This document shows, in pieces, positions 9,030-18,141 of a stretch of DNA of 64,000 bases. Positions within the stretch are counted from its first letter, which is position 1, and every line of letters begins with the position of its first letter. The DNA is from Xylophilus sp. GW821-FHT01B05 (GTDB taxonomy: Bacteria; Pseudomonadota; Gammaproteobacteria; Burkholderiales; Burkholderiaceae_C). The notes under the pieces were generated by a model. That model did not search any database and was not told where the DNA came from. It saw only the letters and a list, made by a program, of their open reading frames with translations. A program made the position numbers and the translations under genes. The stretch covers positions 2,604,001 to 2,668,000 of the forward strand of contig CP152408.1 of NCBI GenBank assembly GCA_038961845.1, written 5' to 3'.

Positions 9030-10024
9030 GGCTGCCCCGCTTTCTGCGTGCGGCTGAACCAGCCAGCCACGGTGGGCGCGATGCCACGCGGGATCAGCAT
9101 CACGAACAGCGCCAGCACCACGCCCAGCACCAGTCCGGTATCCACCGTCTCTTGCCCGCCCAGCGCCGTCACCATCCACTGGATGGCGACGCAGCCGATC
9201 ATCGGGCCGATCAGGGTGCCGCGGCCGCCCACGATCACCCAGATGATGATCTGCGCCGACTGCGCCAGGCCGAACACGCCGGGGTTCACGAAGGCGCCCC
9301 AGTTGGCGTACAGGCAGCCGGCCAGGCCGGCGATGGCACCGCCGATGGCGAACACTGCCAGCTTGTGCAGCCGGGCGTCGTAGCCGAGCAGCTCGGCGCG
9401 GCGCTCGTTCTCGCGCACGGCCACCACTACCTGGCCGAAGCGTGTGCGCAGCAGCCAGCGCAGGCCGACGTAGGCCACGATGAGCAGCAGGCCGACCAGT
9501 CGGAACAGGCCCTCGGGCTCCAGCGGCGCATCCTGGCCCGGCAGGGTGAGCGTGGGTATCGACGGAATGCCGTTGAAGCCGCCCAGCAGCGCCTGGCCAA
9601 TGTGGTACTGCGGCCCGGAGGTTGAATTGGCCAGGTTGAACAGGATCAGCGTGACCGCCAGCGTGATCACGCCCAGGTAGACGTCACTGATGCGCCCGTA
9701 GAACATGAAATAGCCCAGCAGCGCGGCAAAGGCCGCCGGCACCGCGATCGCCAGCAGTAGGGCGCCCGCGCCCGGCCCGAAGTTGATCGCGCCAATGGCA
9801 TAGGCATAGGCGCCCAGGCCAAAGAAGGCCGCCTGGCCAAAGCACAGGATGCCGCCAAAGCCCCAGATGAAGGCCAGGCTCAGGGCCAGCATGGCCATCA
9901 CCAGATAGACGGTGAAGGCAAGCAGGGCGAAGGTGTCGGTGACCAGCGGCGCCAGCACCACGCCGGCCACCGCCAGCACGCCAGCGGCCGCCAGGCCCCA
10001 GCGTGGAAGAAGAGGGGTTTGCAT
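9026..10024 (-). CDS. urtC: ABC transporter permease (UrtC-like)
   Basis: A 332-residue inner-membrane permease of the LivM/UrtC family with about eight to ten hydrophobic segments. Conserved stretches include IWGFGGILCFGQAAFFGLGA and GLAGCLYANWGAFVNP. The start ATG shares one base with the urtB stop. A longer open frame upstream runs inside urtB and is rejected. Together with urtB it forms the membrane channel of the importer. Confidence 0.88.
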   Translation of the reverse strand: MQTPLLPRWGLAAAGVLAVAGVVLAPLVTDTFALLAFTVYLVMAMLALSLAFIWGFGGILCFGQAAFFGLGAYAYAIGAINFGPGAGALLLAIAVPAAFAALLGYFMFYGRISDVYLGVITLAVTLILFNLANSTSGPQYHIGQALLGGFNGIPSIPTLTLPGQDAPLEPEGLFRLVGLLLIVAYVGLRWLLRTRFGQVVVAVRENERRAELLGYDARLHKLAVFAIGGAIAGLAGCLYANWGAFVNPGVFGLAQSAQIIIWVIVGGRGTLIGPMIGCVAIQWMVTALGGQETVDTGLVLGVVLALFVMLIPRGIAPTVAGWFSRTQKAGQP

Positions 10025-10893
10025 CAGATGGATCTCTTGAAGAAGCGGCCGGTGATGCCCTGCGGCAGCAGGCGTATCAGGACGATGGCGGCGGCCAGCA
10101 GTGCGACCTCGCCAAGCACCGGGGTGGCGGCAAAGGTCACGGCCTGGCTTACCGTGCCGAACAGGCTGGAGGCCGCCAGGCTGCCGGTGATGACCGAGCT
10201 GCCGCCGCCAATCACGGTGATGAAGGCCTTGGCGATGTAGCTGGCCCCGATGGTGGGAATGATGCCGGTGACCGGCGCCAGCACCGCGCCGCCCAGGCCC
10301 GACAGCGCCGCGCCCAGCCCGAAGGTCAGGGTGTAGATGCGCCCAGGGTTGGCGCCCAGCGCGGCGGCCATGGCGGCGTTCTGCATCGAGGCCCGCGCGC
10401 ACAGGCCCAGGTCGGTGAAGCGAAACAGCAGCCACAGGCCGGCCAGCACCGCCACAGCCACCGCGATCACGAACAGCGTGTAGCCGCTGGTCTGGTAGCT
10501 GCCGACGGCAAAGCCGGCCAGGGGCGAGGAGATGCCGACCGTGGTGTTGCCGAACACCATGGTTGCCAGCCCGACCAGCGCCAGGCTCAGGCCCCAGGTG
10601 GCCAGCATGGTGTCGATCATGCGGCCGTACAGGTGGCGCACCAGCAGGCGCTCCACCAGCACGCCGAACAGGCCGACCACCAGCGGTGCCAGCACCAGCA
10701 TGGAGATCCAGATGGAAATGCCAAGGCGGTTGGTCGCGAGGATCGCGACGTAGCCGCCCAGCATCATGAATTCGCCGTGGGCCAGGTTGATGATCTTCAT
10801 CATCCCGAACACCACCGCCAGGCCGATGCTCATGAGCACCAGCGTGGCGATGGCGCCCACGACCTCAAGGGAAAAGATGGCTGCGAGGTCCAT
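10024..10893 (-). CDS. urtB: ABC transporter permease (UrtB-like)
   Basis: A 289-residue inner-membrane permease of the LivH/UrtB family. The N-terminal MKIINLAHGEFMMLGGY motif is diagnostic, and GLGAALSGLGGAVLAPVTG is the second conserved loop. UrtB of urea systems is often much longer. This short form resembles LivH and the short-chain amide importers, which fits the amidase context. It is 12 bases downstream of the binding-protein gene. Confidence 0.88.
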   Translation of the reverse strand: MDLAAIFSLEVVGAIATLVLMSIGLAVVFGMMKIINLAHGEFMMLGGYVAILATNRLGISIWISMLVLAPLVVGLFGVLVERLLVRHLYGRMIDTMLATWGLSLALVGLATMVFGNTTVGISSPLAGFAVGSYQTSGYTLFVIAVAVAVLAGLWLLFRFTDLGLCARASMQNAAMAAALGANPGRIYTLTFGLGAALSGLGGAVLAPVTGIIPTIGASYIAKAFITVIGGGSSVITGSLAASSLFGTVSQAVTFAATPVLGEVALLAAAIVLIRLLPQGITGRFFKRSI

Positions 10894-10905
10894 GGGGCGC
10901 CTGCT

Positions 10906-12141
10906 TCAGATCTTGATCGTGTACTGCTTGGCGTCGTTCGGGTTCTTGCGCAGGTCGCAGACCGCAGCCGTGTCGCTGGGCGCCTGCTGGGCAAAGCTCT
11001 CGACCAGGTTCAGCTTGCGGTCGCGCACCTCGGCGATATGCACGTCCAGCGTGCAGTGGTGCGTGACCGGGTCCACGCTGACCTTGCCGCTGGGTGCGTC
11101 GATGGCAATGCCGCTTTCGAGCGCCGCGATCACCTTCAGGCGGTCGATGCTCTGGGCGCGCCGGACACCCTCGGCCCAGAGCATGAAGCCCTGGTAGGCG
11201 CCCATGGCCAGTTCTGTGATGTAGGGGTAGTCGGCGCCGTAGCGCTTGTGGAAGCGCGCCACGAAGTCCTGGTTGGCCGCGCCCGGCAGCTCCTGCAGGT
11301 AGTTCTGGCAGATCAGGATGCCGTTGCACTCTTCGGGCGACAGCACGATGTGCTCGTTGCCACCGGCAAAAGTGGTCGAGGCGATCGGGATCTTGCCGGC
11401 CATGTTGGCCGCCTTCCACTGGCGGTAGAAGGACATGTGGGCGCCGCCCACCAAGGCCGACCAGACGAAGTCCGGCTTGGCCGCCTGGATCTTGGAGATG
11501 GTGGCGCCGAAGTTGGTCACGTCCAACGGGAAGAATTCCACCGCCACGGTCTCGCCGCCGGACTCGGCCGCGTACTTCTTCACCCAGGCCGAGACGATCT
11601 GGCCGTAGTTGTAGTCGGCCGCGACGATGTAGACCTTCTTGCCCCACTTCTTCACCGCGTGCGGCACCAGCTTTTGCACGGTCTGTGCGGGCGTCACGCC
11701 AGCGGCAAAGTAGTTGCGGTCGCAGACGCCGCCCTCGTACTGGTTGTTGTAGAAGTACAGCGTCTTGAAACGGTCCAGCACCGGCCGCACCACCTCGCGC
11801 GAAGCGGATGTGATGCCCGCCATCACCACGGTGGCCTTGTCCTTCAGCGCGGCCTGTTGCGCGAACTGCGCGTAGAGCTGCATGTTGGACTGCGCGTCGT
11901 AGTTCACGAAGTCGATTTGCCGGCCCAGCAGGCCGCCCTTCTGGTTCACCTCCTCGGCGGCAAAGCGCAGTGCATCCACCACGGGCTTGCCGTAGATGTC
12001 GAGACCACCGGAGAGGTCGTAGATGCCGACCACCTTGATCTTGTCCTCCGCGGCGAAGGCATCAAGCCCGCGCAGGGAGAGCGCGGAGGCAAAGGCGGTG
12101 GAGGCGGCGGTACCGAGGAACTGGCGACGGGAAGAGGTCAT
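10906..12141 (-). CDS. urtA: Amide/urea ABC transporter substrate-binding protein (UrtA/FmdD-like)
   Basis: A 411-residue periplasmic type 1 binding protein. The N-terminus MTSSRRQFLGTAAS is a twin-arginine (Tat) signal, followed by a hydrophobic stretch and an Ala-rich cleavage region. Family stretches are VGIYDLSGGLDIYGKP, GITSASREVVRPV and YIVAADYNYGQ. The chosen ATG directly precedes the Tat motif; an upstream in-frame start would bury it. It is the first gene of the amide operon. Relatives bind urea, formamide or short amides. AmiC in the same operon has a related fold, so sensor and transporter may recognise the same ligand. Confidence 0.87.
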   Translation of the reverse strand: MTSSRRQFLGTAASTAFASALSLRGLDAFAAEDKIKVVGIYDLSGGLDIYGKPVVDALRFAAEEVNQKGGLLGRQIDFVNYDAQSNMQLYAQFAQQAALKDKATVVMAGITSASREVVRPVLDRFKTLYFYNNQYEGGVCDRNYFAAGVTPAQTVQKLVPHAVKKWGKKVYIVAADYNYGQIVSAWVKKYAAESGGETVAVEFFPLDVTNFGATISKIQAAKPDFVWSALVGGAHMSFYRQWKAANMAGKIPIASTTFAGGNEHIVLSPEECNGILICQNYLQELPGAANQDFVARFHKRYGADYPYITELAMGAYQGFMLWAEGVRRAQSIDRLKVIAALESGIAIDAPSGKVSVDPVTHHCTLDVHIAEVRDRKLNLVESFAQQAPSDTAAVCDLRKNPNDAKQYTIKI

Positions 12142-12372
12142 GGTTTTTCCTTGATGAGGTCCCCATCCCGCCGGCGAACGTGCCGGGCCGCCGCGCCTGC
12201 GGCGACGCAGGACGACGCGCAGCCGGCCGCGCCAAAGGCGGTTCGCTGGAGGGAGGAGGGGGGATGTGCCGGGCGAGATGCCGGCAGACAAGGACCGACG
12301 ACGTTGGCGGTCAGGGGGCGACGGAGGCTTTCGCTCTGGGCTGAAACCGCATCCTTGGGGTTTCGGCTTGCA

Positions 12373-12393
12373 GCCGGATAGTGGCTATCCGGC
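12373..12393 (-). other. Dyad in the amide-operon leader
   Basis: Nine-base perfect inverted repeat GCCGGATAG / CTATCCGGC with a three-base loop, inside the leader of urtA and not followed by a T-run. It may be part of the RNA structure recognised by the ANTAR protein, or a protein-binding dyad. The role is inferred from position only. Confidence 0.4.
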
Positions 12394-12412
12394 GCGAGTC
12401 GGGACTCTACAC

Positions 12413-12440
12413 AAAACCCGGCCGGGAACCATCAGGGTTT
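12413..12440 (-). terminator. Candidate leader attenuator upstream of urtA
   Basis: Read on the minus strand, AAACCC pairs with GGGTTT around a GC-rich loop, and the stem runs into TTTTGTGT. This is terminator-like though weak. It lies about 270 bases before the urtA start and downstream of a possible sigma-54 promoter, where an AmiR-controlled leader terminator would be expected. The function is inferred. Confidence 0.35.
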
Positions 12441-12484
12441 CCGAGAGGGGCGCGCGCCGTGTCCGATTCGCTGCGGAGAATGCA

Positions 12485-12500
12485 TGCAAGCGCCATGCCT
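12485..12500 (-). promoter_or_regulatory. Possible sigma-54 promoter for the amide operon
   Basis: Minus strand reads AGGCATGGCGCTTGCA. The GG and GC doublets are exactly ten bases apart, and the sequence matches the TGGCAC-N5-TTGCA consensus except at two outer positions. Nitrogen-scavenging operons are often read by sigma-54 with NtrC. No NtrC site was identified. The rest of 12142-12596 shows no gene. Confidence 0.35.
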
Positions 12501-12596
12501 GCGATGGGTGTCGTCTGGAGGCCATGGTCGCACCATCCTGGCGCACTTTGCACCGATGGTGTGCGGGTGACGCGATCCGGGTTTGCCGCAGCCCTG

Positions 12597-12755
12597 GTGT
12601 CGCGTCAAGCGTGAGGTGAAGGATGGGTGCGAAGGCATCGGCGTGCAGCGCAAGGCGCAGGCCGCAGCCCAGGCTTTACGCCTGGGCAAGGGCTGCAACG
12701 CAGCGATGCGCGGCGAGGGCAAGCGCACACCGGCAGATCATGCTTGACGCGACAC
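12597..12755. mobile_element. 159-bp non-autonomous IS630-type element (MITE-like)
   Basis: Perfect 14-base terminal inverted repeats, GTGTCGCGTCAAGC at the left and its complement at the right, enclose a gene-free, strongly self-pairing interior (for example CCCAGGC/GCCTGGG). The right end is followed by TA within CTAG; the left has TG where TA is expected, so one target-site copy has mutated. The 14-base end is identical to the surviving end of the IS630-family element at 35597. That element's transposase family could have mobilised this one. It sits between urtA and alaS. Confidence 0.7.
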
Positions 12756-12824
12756 TAGTGAAGCCCTTGCCGCTGCCCCTGATAATGCAGGGTTGTACCG
12801 GCAGCCACTTTCCCCTGAAGCCCC

Positions 12825-15467
12825 ATGACCGCAAACACGACGACGACCCGCTCTTCCATGACCGTCGCGGACATCCGCAAGACCTTCCTCGACTTCTTCG
12901 CCTCCAAGGGCCACACGGTGGTGCCGTCGAGCTCGCTGGTGCCGGGCAATGACCCGACGCTGATGTTCACCAACTCCGGCATGGTGCAGTTCAAGGACGT
13001 GTTCCTGGGCACCGACAAGCGCCCCTATGTGCGGGCGGCCTCGGTGCAGACCTGCCTGCGTGCCGGTGGCAAGCACAACGACCTGGAGAACGTGGGCTAC
13101 ACCGCGCGCCACCACACTTTCTTCGAGATGCTGGGCAACTGGAGCTTTGGCGACTACTTCAAGCGCGACGCACTGAAATGGTCCTGGGAGCTGCTGACCA
13201 AGGTCTACGGCCTGCCGGCCGAAAAGCTGCTGGCCACGGTCTACATCGAAGACCAGGAGGCCTACGACATCTGGACGAAAGAGATCGGCCTGCCGCCCGA
13301 GCGCGTGATCCGCATCGGCGACAACAAGGGCGGCCGCTACAAGTCCGACAACTTCTGGATGATGGCCGACACCGGCCCCTGTGGCCCCTGCAGCGAAATC
13401 TTCTATGACCACGGCCCGCACATTGCCGGCGGCCCTCCGGGCAGCCCGGAGGAAGACGGCGACCGCTTCATCGAGATCTGGAACAACGTGTTCATGCAGT
13501 TCGACATGGCCGCGGACGGCAGCGTCACGCAACTGCCCGCGCCCTGCGTGGACACCGGCATGGGCCTGGAGCGCCTGGCCGCCATCCTGCAGCACGTGCA
13601 CAGCAACTACGAGATCGACCTGTTCGATGCGCTGATCAAGGCGGCATCCCGCGAAACCGGCGAGAAGGACCTGGGCAACAAGAGCCTGCGCGTGATCGCC
13701 GACCACATCCGCGCCACCGCCTTCCTGGTGGCTGATGGCGTGATCCCGTCCAACGAAGGCCGCGGCTACGTGCAGCGCCGCATCGTGCGCCGCGCCATCC
13801 GCCACGGCTACAAGCTGGGCCAGAAGAAGCCTTTCTTCCACAAGCTGGTGCCCGACCTGGTGGCGCAGATGGGCGACGCCTATCCCAAGCTGGTGGCCGA
13901 CGCCGAGCGCATCACCGCCGTGCTCAAGGCCGAGGAAGAACGCTTCTTCGAGACCCTGGCCAATGGCATGGAAATCCTCGACGCCGCGCTGGCTGGCGGC
14001 GTGAAGACGCTGCCGGGCGAAGTGGCCTTCAAGCTGCACGACACCTACGGCTTCCCGCTTGATCTGTCGGCCGACGTGTGCCGCGAGCGTGACGTGGCGG
14101 TGGATGAGGCCGGCTTCAACGCCGCCATGGAAAAGCAGAAGTCCCAGGCCCGTGCCGCCGGCAAGTTCAAGATGGACCGCGCGCTGGACTACAGCGGTGC
14201 CGGCAACGCCTTCACCGGCTACGACAAGCTCGAAGAGTCCGCGCAAGTCGTGGCGCTGTACCACGAGGGCACGCCGGTGCAGCAGCTGGCTGAAGGCCAG
14301 AGCGGCGTGGTCGTGCTCGGCAGCACGCCTTTCTATTCAGAGAGCGGCGGCCAGGTCGGCGACCAGGGCGTGCTGGCGGCCGAGGGCGTGCAATTTGGCG
14401 TGGAAGACACGCTGAAGATCAAGGCCGACGTGTTCGGCCACCACGGCACGCAGACCCAGGGCACGCTCAAGGTCGGCGATACGGTCGCGGCCCGCGTTGA
14501 CACCGCGCTGCGCGCTGCCACCCAGCGCAACCACAGCGTCACCCACCTGATGCACAAGGCCTTGCGCGAGGTGCTGGGCACGCATGTGCAGCAAAAGGGC
14601 TCGCTGGTGAATGCCGAGCGCACGCGCTTTGACTTTGCCCACGGCGCGCCGGTGACCGATGCGCAGATCGTCGAGATCGAGCGCCGCGTCAACGAAGAGA
14701 TTTTGGCCAACGCGCCGACCCAGGCGCGCGTGATGGACATCGAATCCGCGCAAAAAACCGGCGCCATGATGCTGTTTGGCGAGAAGTACGGCGAGACCGT
14801 GCGCGTGCTCGACATCGGCAGCAGCCGTGAACTCTGCGGCGGCACGCACGTGCAGCGCACCGGCGACATCGGCCTGTTCAAGGTCGTGGGCGAAAGCGGC
14901 GTGGCCGCAGGCGTGCGCCGCATCGAGGCAGTGACCGGTGCCAATGCGCTGGCCTATCTGCAGGAACTCGAATCCACCGTGCACACCGTGGCCGCCACGC
15001 TCAAGGCGCCCACGCATGAGCTGCAAGGCCGCCTGGGCCAGGTGCTGGAACAGGTCCGTGCGCTGGAGAAGGAAGTCGCCGCGCTCAAGGGCAAGCTGGC
15101 CTCGTCGCAAGGCGACGATCTGCTGTCCCAGGCGGTGGACGTGGGCGGCCTGAAGGTACTGGCCGCGCAACTGCCCGGCGCCGACGCCAAGACCTTGCGC
15201 GACACGCTCGACAAGCTCAAGGACAAGCTCAAGACCGCCGCCATCGTGCTGGCCTCGACCGAAGGCGGCAAGGTGCAACTGGCGGCCGGCGTCACGGCCG
15301 ACAGCATTGGCAAGGTCAAGGCGGGCGAACTGGTGAACTTCGTCGCGCAGCAGGTCGGCGGCAAGGGCGGCGGCAAGGCCGACATGGCCATGGCCGGCGG
15401 CACCGATGCGGCAGCACTGCCGGCGGCGCTGCAGTCGGTTCGCGCCTGGGTGGCCGAGCGGGTCTGA
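12825..15467 (+). CDS. alaS: Alanyl-tRNA synthetase
   Basis: An 880-residue cytoplasmic enzyme that charges tRNA-Ala and edits mischarged Ser/Gly. The order is normal: class II catalytic core ([34 protein letters not shown]), tRNA-binding middle, editing domain with [13 protein letters not shown] and [10 protein letters not shown] metal-binding motifs, and a C-terminal oligomerisation domain with a coiled segment. The length matches the family. A second start at 12858 ([14 protein letters not shown]) aligns better with known N-termini and may be the true one. A MITE-like element ends about 70 bases upstream, so its promoter region may have been altered. Confidence 0.95.
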   Translation: MTANTTTTRSSMTVADIRKTFLDFFASKGHTVVPSSSLVPGNDPTLMFTNSGMVQFKDVFLGTDKRPYVRAASVQTCLRAGGKHNDLENVGYTARHHTFFEMLGNWSFGDYFKRDALKWSWELLTKVYGLPAEKLLATVYIEDQEAYDIWTKEIGLPPERVIRIGDNKGGRYKSDNFWMMADTGPCGPCSEIFYDHGPHIAGGPPGSPEEDGDRFIEIWNNVFMQFDMAADGSVTQLPAPCVDTGMGLERLAAILQHVHSNYEIDLFDALIKAASRETGEKDLGNKSLRVIADHIRATAFLVADGVIPSNEGRGYVQRRIVRRAIRHGYKLGQKKPFFHKLVPDLVAQMGDAYPKLVADAERITAVLKAEEERFFETLANGMEILDAALAGGVKTLPGEVAFKLHDTYGFPLDLSADVCRERDVAVDEAGFNAAMEKQKSQARAAGKFKMDRALDYSGAGNAFTGYDKLEESAQVVALYHEGTPVQQLAEGQSGVVVLGSTPFYSESGGQVGDQGVLAAEGVQFGVEDTLKIKADVFGHHGTQTQGTLKVGDTVAARVDTALRAATQRNHSVTHLMHKALREVLGTHVQQKGSLVNAERTRFDFAHGAPVTDAQIVEIERRVNEEILANAPTQARVMDIESAQKTGAMMLFGEKYGETVRVLDIGSSRELCGGTHVQRTGDIGLFKVVGESGVAAGVRRIEAVTGANALAYLQELESTVHTVAATLKAPTHELQGRLGQVLEQVRALEKEVAALKGKLASSQGDDLLSQAVDVGGLKVLAAQLPGADAKTLRDTLDKLKDKLKTAAIVLASTEGGKVQLAAGVTADSIGKVKAGELVNFVAQQVGGKGGGKADMAMAGGTDAAALPAALQSVRAWVAERV

Positions 15468-15475
15468 GAAAAGCA

Positions 15476-16573
15476 ATGGCGCAGCTCAAAACTGTCACCA
15501 TCAAAGGATTCAAGTCGATTCGATCGCTTGAAGGATTTGAGTTGCGCTCATTGAATGTGTTGATTGGCCCCAATGGCGCGGGTAAAAGCAACTTCATCGG
15601 GGCACTTCGCTTTTTGTCAGAGGTTGCCGGTGAGAATTTTCCAGGCTACGTTCAAAAGCAAGGTAAAGCAGCGGCCTTGCTGCATGGCGGCAGAAAGCGC
15701 ACGCAGGTCATGGAGTTTGAGGTCTATGGTCAGCCCACCGGAGAGTTTCGTAACGGCTATCTCATAAGCCTTGAAGCGACCAATGACAACCGGCTCGTCT
15801 TTACCAGGGAGCAGACCTGGGTTGCCGGGTCCATGACGAGCGGAACCAAGTACTCGCTCGGCCGTAACCATGAAGAAGCATTGATTCGAACGGCAGACGA
15901 TAGCGTGGGAAAGTATGTGCGCTCAATGATGCGTAGCTGGCGCCAGTACCATTTTCACGATACCGGCGATTTGGCCGCAGTAAAGCAGCCGCATAGCGCC
16001 AGAGATACGCTTCGTTTGAAAACTGATGCAGGCAACCTTGCTGCCTATCTTGGAAAGCTGCGTGAGAAACATACGCGGCACTACGATCAAATCGTAGAGA
16101 CCGTACGGTTGGTGGCCCCGTTCTTCGGGGATTTTGTGCAGCGTGACGACGCCGACGACACGGTCGAATTGGAGTGGACCCAGCGCTCAGACCCGGATAC
16201 GCCCTACGGTGCGAATGCCTTGTCTGACGGAACCCTGCGTTTCATATGCTTGGCGACCTTGCTCCTGCAGCCTTTGTCTCTATTGCCTGATACGGTGCTG
16301 ATAGATGAACCCGAGTTGGGGCTGCATCCATACGCGATTGGTGTTTTGGCAGACATGCTGAAGCAAGTAGCCGAGAGCCGCCAACTTATTGTTTCGACGC
16401 AATCTGTTGAACTGCTCAATGCCTTTGCGCCTGAGGATGTTGTGGTTGTTGATCGAACGGAAGAGGAGTCAACCTTTCGGCGACTGACGAATGACGAGTT
16501 GGCGGGGTGGCTGGAAAGTTACACCCCGCTTGGGGAGCTCTGGCTGCGCAATATATTGGGCGGAAGGCCTTGA
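15476..16573 (+). CDS. AAA-family ATPase, OLD/RecF-like, first gene of a putative defence pair
   Basis: A 365-residue ABC-type ATPase. Walker A is GPNGAGKSNF near residue 30, the signature-like loop is LSDGTLRFICLATLL (about 240), Walker B is VLIDEPELGLHP (about 280), and a switch motif STQSVELLNAF follows. It has no long coiled coil, so it is not a full SMC protein. It starts eight bases after alaS and ends in a four-base overlap with the next gene. Its base and codon use are clearly less GC-rich than alaS and the hydrolase on either side, a sign of transfer. ATPases of this kind pair with TOPRIM-like nucleases in PARIS, AbiL/RloAB and Gabija systems; that link is by analogy. Confidence 0.82.
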   Translation: MAQLKTVTIKGFKSIRSLEGFELRSLNVLIGPNGAGKSNFIGALRFLSEVAGENFPGYVQKQGKAAALLHGGRKRTQVMEFEVYGQPTGEFRNGYLISLEATNDNRLVFTREQTWVAGSMTSGTKYSLGRNHEEALIRTADDSVGKYVRSMMRSWRQYHFHDTGDLAAVKQPHSARDTLRLKTDAGNLAAYLGKLREKHTRHYDQIVETVRLVAPFFGDFVQRDDADDTVELEWTQRSDPDTPYGANALSDGTLRFICLATLLLQPLSLLPDTVLIDEPELGLHPYAIGVLADMLKQVAESRQLIVSTQSVELLNAFAPEDVVVVDRTEEESTFRRLTNDELAGWLESYTPLGELWLRNILGGRP

Positions 16574-17253
16574 AAGCGATCGAGGTGGTCGTTTTTGCAG
16601 AAGGCCAGAGCGATGAGGCTTTCCTGAAGCGAGTGGTGGCGCCCGCGTTGCGCGACGCACATATATTCTTGAAGCCGCAGACGCTGCACACGTCGAGGGA
16701 TAGCACTGGCGGCGCCATCAATTTCGATCGCCTGTGCCGAAATGTCCGCAACACACTTCGGCAGACGGATACGAGCTATCTCACGACCTTCTTCGATCTC
16801 TACGGCCTGGACAATGGGATGCCGGGCTATTCGGCCGCGCTTGCATTGGCGGAACCAGGGGGGAAGGTTCGCCATATCGAAAGGGCCTTGCATGAGGCTC
16901 TTGTCCACGAACTGGGAGTTCGAGCGGATCGGTTGATTCTGCACATCCAGCCGTACGAACTCGAGGGATTGTTTTTTTCAAACCCGGATGCGCTGAGTGA
17001 ATCTGTTCCGGGCTGGGCAAGGTCGGCCAACTCGTTGCAGGAGGTCCGACGGGCTTTCCCGTCGCCTGAACATATCAATAATGGCTTTGCCACCAAGCCA
17101 TCTGCCAGATTGGCTTCGCTGTTGAAGCCGGCTTACCGTAAGACGACACACGCGCCTGTGATCGGTCAGCGCGTGGGGCTGACTGCCATTTCGCAGGAGT
17201 GTGCGCATTTCGCTGCTTGGATCGATCGATTGAGGCAATTGGAACCGCTGTAG
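16570..17253 (+). CDS. DUF4276-like, possible TOPRIM-type effector of the defence pair
   Basis: A 227-residue protein. The likely start is TTG at 16570, inside the ATPase stop (TTGA), giving an N-terminus LKAIEVVVFAEGQSDEAFL that fits DUF4276/RloB-like proteins. The pattern VFAEGQSDEAF with its Glu, a later acidic TFFDLYGLD and the YELEGLFFSNPDAL stretch resemble the metal-binding positions of TOPRIM-like folds. This recognition is from memory of the family and not from a search. In-frame ATG starts further upstream lie inside the ATPase gene. Coupling by overlap means the two products are made in fixed ratio and probably act together. A housekeeping role is not excluded. Confidence 0.7.
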   Translation: MKAIEVVVFAEGQSDEAFLKRVVAPALRDAHIFLKPQTLHTSRDSTGGAINFDRLCRNVRNTLRQTDTSYLTTFFDLYGLDNGMPGYSAALALAEPGGKVRHIERALHEALVHELGVRADRLILHIQPYELEGLFFSNPDALSESVPGWARSANSLQEVRRAFPSPEHINNGFATKPSARLASLLKPAYRKTTHAPVIGQRVGLTAISQECAHFAAWIDRLRQLEPL

Positions 17254-17279
17254 GCGTCACTGCGATGAAGGGGCTGCGC

Positions 17280-18128
17280 ATGGTAAGGATGCAGATCGTG
17301 ATCGCGGCATGGGCCTGCTGTGCGGCACAGGCCATGGCGGCCACGCCGATCCAGGTGAATTTCCCCAGCCGCGACGGCACGCCGTTGCTGGGCTGGCTGT
17401 TCCAGCCGGCAGCGCAGCCGCCGCGCGCCACCGTGGTGGCGCTGCATGGTTGCGGCGGCCTGTACGCCAGCAGCGGCCCGCGTGTGGGCAAGCTCAATGC
17501 GCGGCACCAGGCCATGGCCGACATGCTGGTGGGCGAGGGCTACGCGGTGCTGTTCCCCGACAGCCTGCGCCCGCGCGGTGCAGAGCAGATCTGCACGCAG
17601 AAGATCGGCACGCGCGACATCACCCAGGTGCAGCGGCGCCACGACGGGCTGGCGGCGCTGGCCTGGGTCGCGGCACAGCCCTGGGCCGACCCGAAGAAGA
17701 TCGCGGTGCTGGGCTGGTCGCACGGCGGCAGCGCCGTGTTGTCGGTGATCGAAGCCACGCACAGCGAAGTGAAGGAAGTGCCGCAGACCTTCGCCGCAGC
17801 CATCGCCTTCTACCCCGGCTGCAACGCATTTCTCAAAGGCGGCTACCACCCCAACACGCGCCTGACCTTGATGCTGGGCGAGCTCGACGATTGGACGCCG
17901 GCCGCGCCCTGCGTCGCACTGGGCGAGGAGGCCGGGGCCGAGGTGCATGTGTTCCCCGGCAGCTACCACGACTTCGACAACCCCATTGGCGCGGTGCGCT
18001 TGCGCAAGGACGTGCCCAACGGCGTGCATCCGGGGCAGGGCGTGCATGCGGGCGCCAACCCGGCGGCGCGCGCGGCGGCCTATGCGCGGCTGCGCGAGCT
18101 GCTGGCCGGCGTGGCGGCGCAGCGCTAG
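17280..18128 (+). CDS. Secreted dienelactone-hydrolase-family protein
   Basis: A 282-residue alpha/beta hydrolase. The N-terminus MVRMQIVIAAWACCAAQAMAA is a signal peptide, placing the enzyme in the periplasm. The nucleophile is Ser in GWSHGG, the acid probably Asp in GELDDW, and the His is in GSYHDFDN. Classic dienelactone hydrolases use a Cys nucleophile, so the substrate is probably different. The ATG at 17280 is chosen for the AAGGGG six bases upstream; 17265 and 17289 are alternatives. It begins 26 bases after the DUF4276-like gene but returns to high GC, so it is probably not part of that pair. Confidence 0.82.
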   Translation: MVRMQIVIAAWACCAAQAMAATPIQVNFPSRDGTPLLGWLFQPAAQPPRATVVALHGCGGLYASSGPRVGKLNARHQAMADMLVGEGYAVLFPDSLRPRGAEQICTQKIGTRDITQVQRRHDGLAALAWVAAQPWADPKKIAVLGWSHGGSAVLSVIEATHSEVKEVPQTFAAAIAFYPGCNAFLKGGYHPNTRLTLMLGELDDWTPAAPCVALGEEAGAEVHVFPGSYHDFDNPIGAVRLRKDVPNGVHPGQGVHAGANPAARAAAYARLRELLAGVAAQR

Positions 18129-18141
18129 CTAGGGCGCTTCT

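Noticed and set aside
10003..12381. 792-residue open frame on the plus strand over urtB and urtA
   Set aside because: His/Gln-rich shadow; the minus strand carries intact transporter genes with overlapping starts and stops.
15476..17253. Calling the ATPase/DUF4276 pair PARIS
   Set aside because: PARIS AriB is a DUF4435 protein. The second protein here looks more like DUF4276, so only similarity of layout is claimed.
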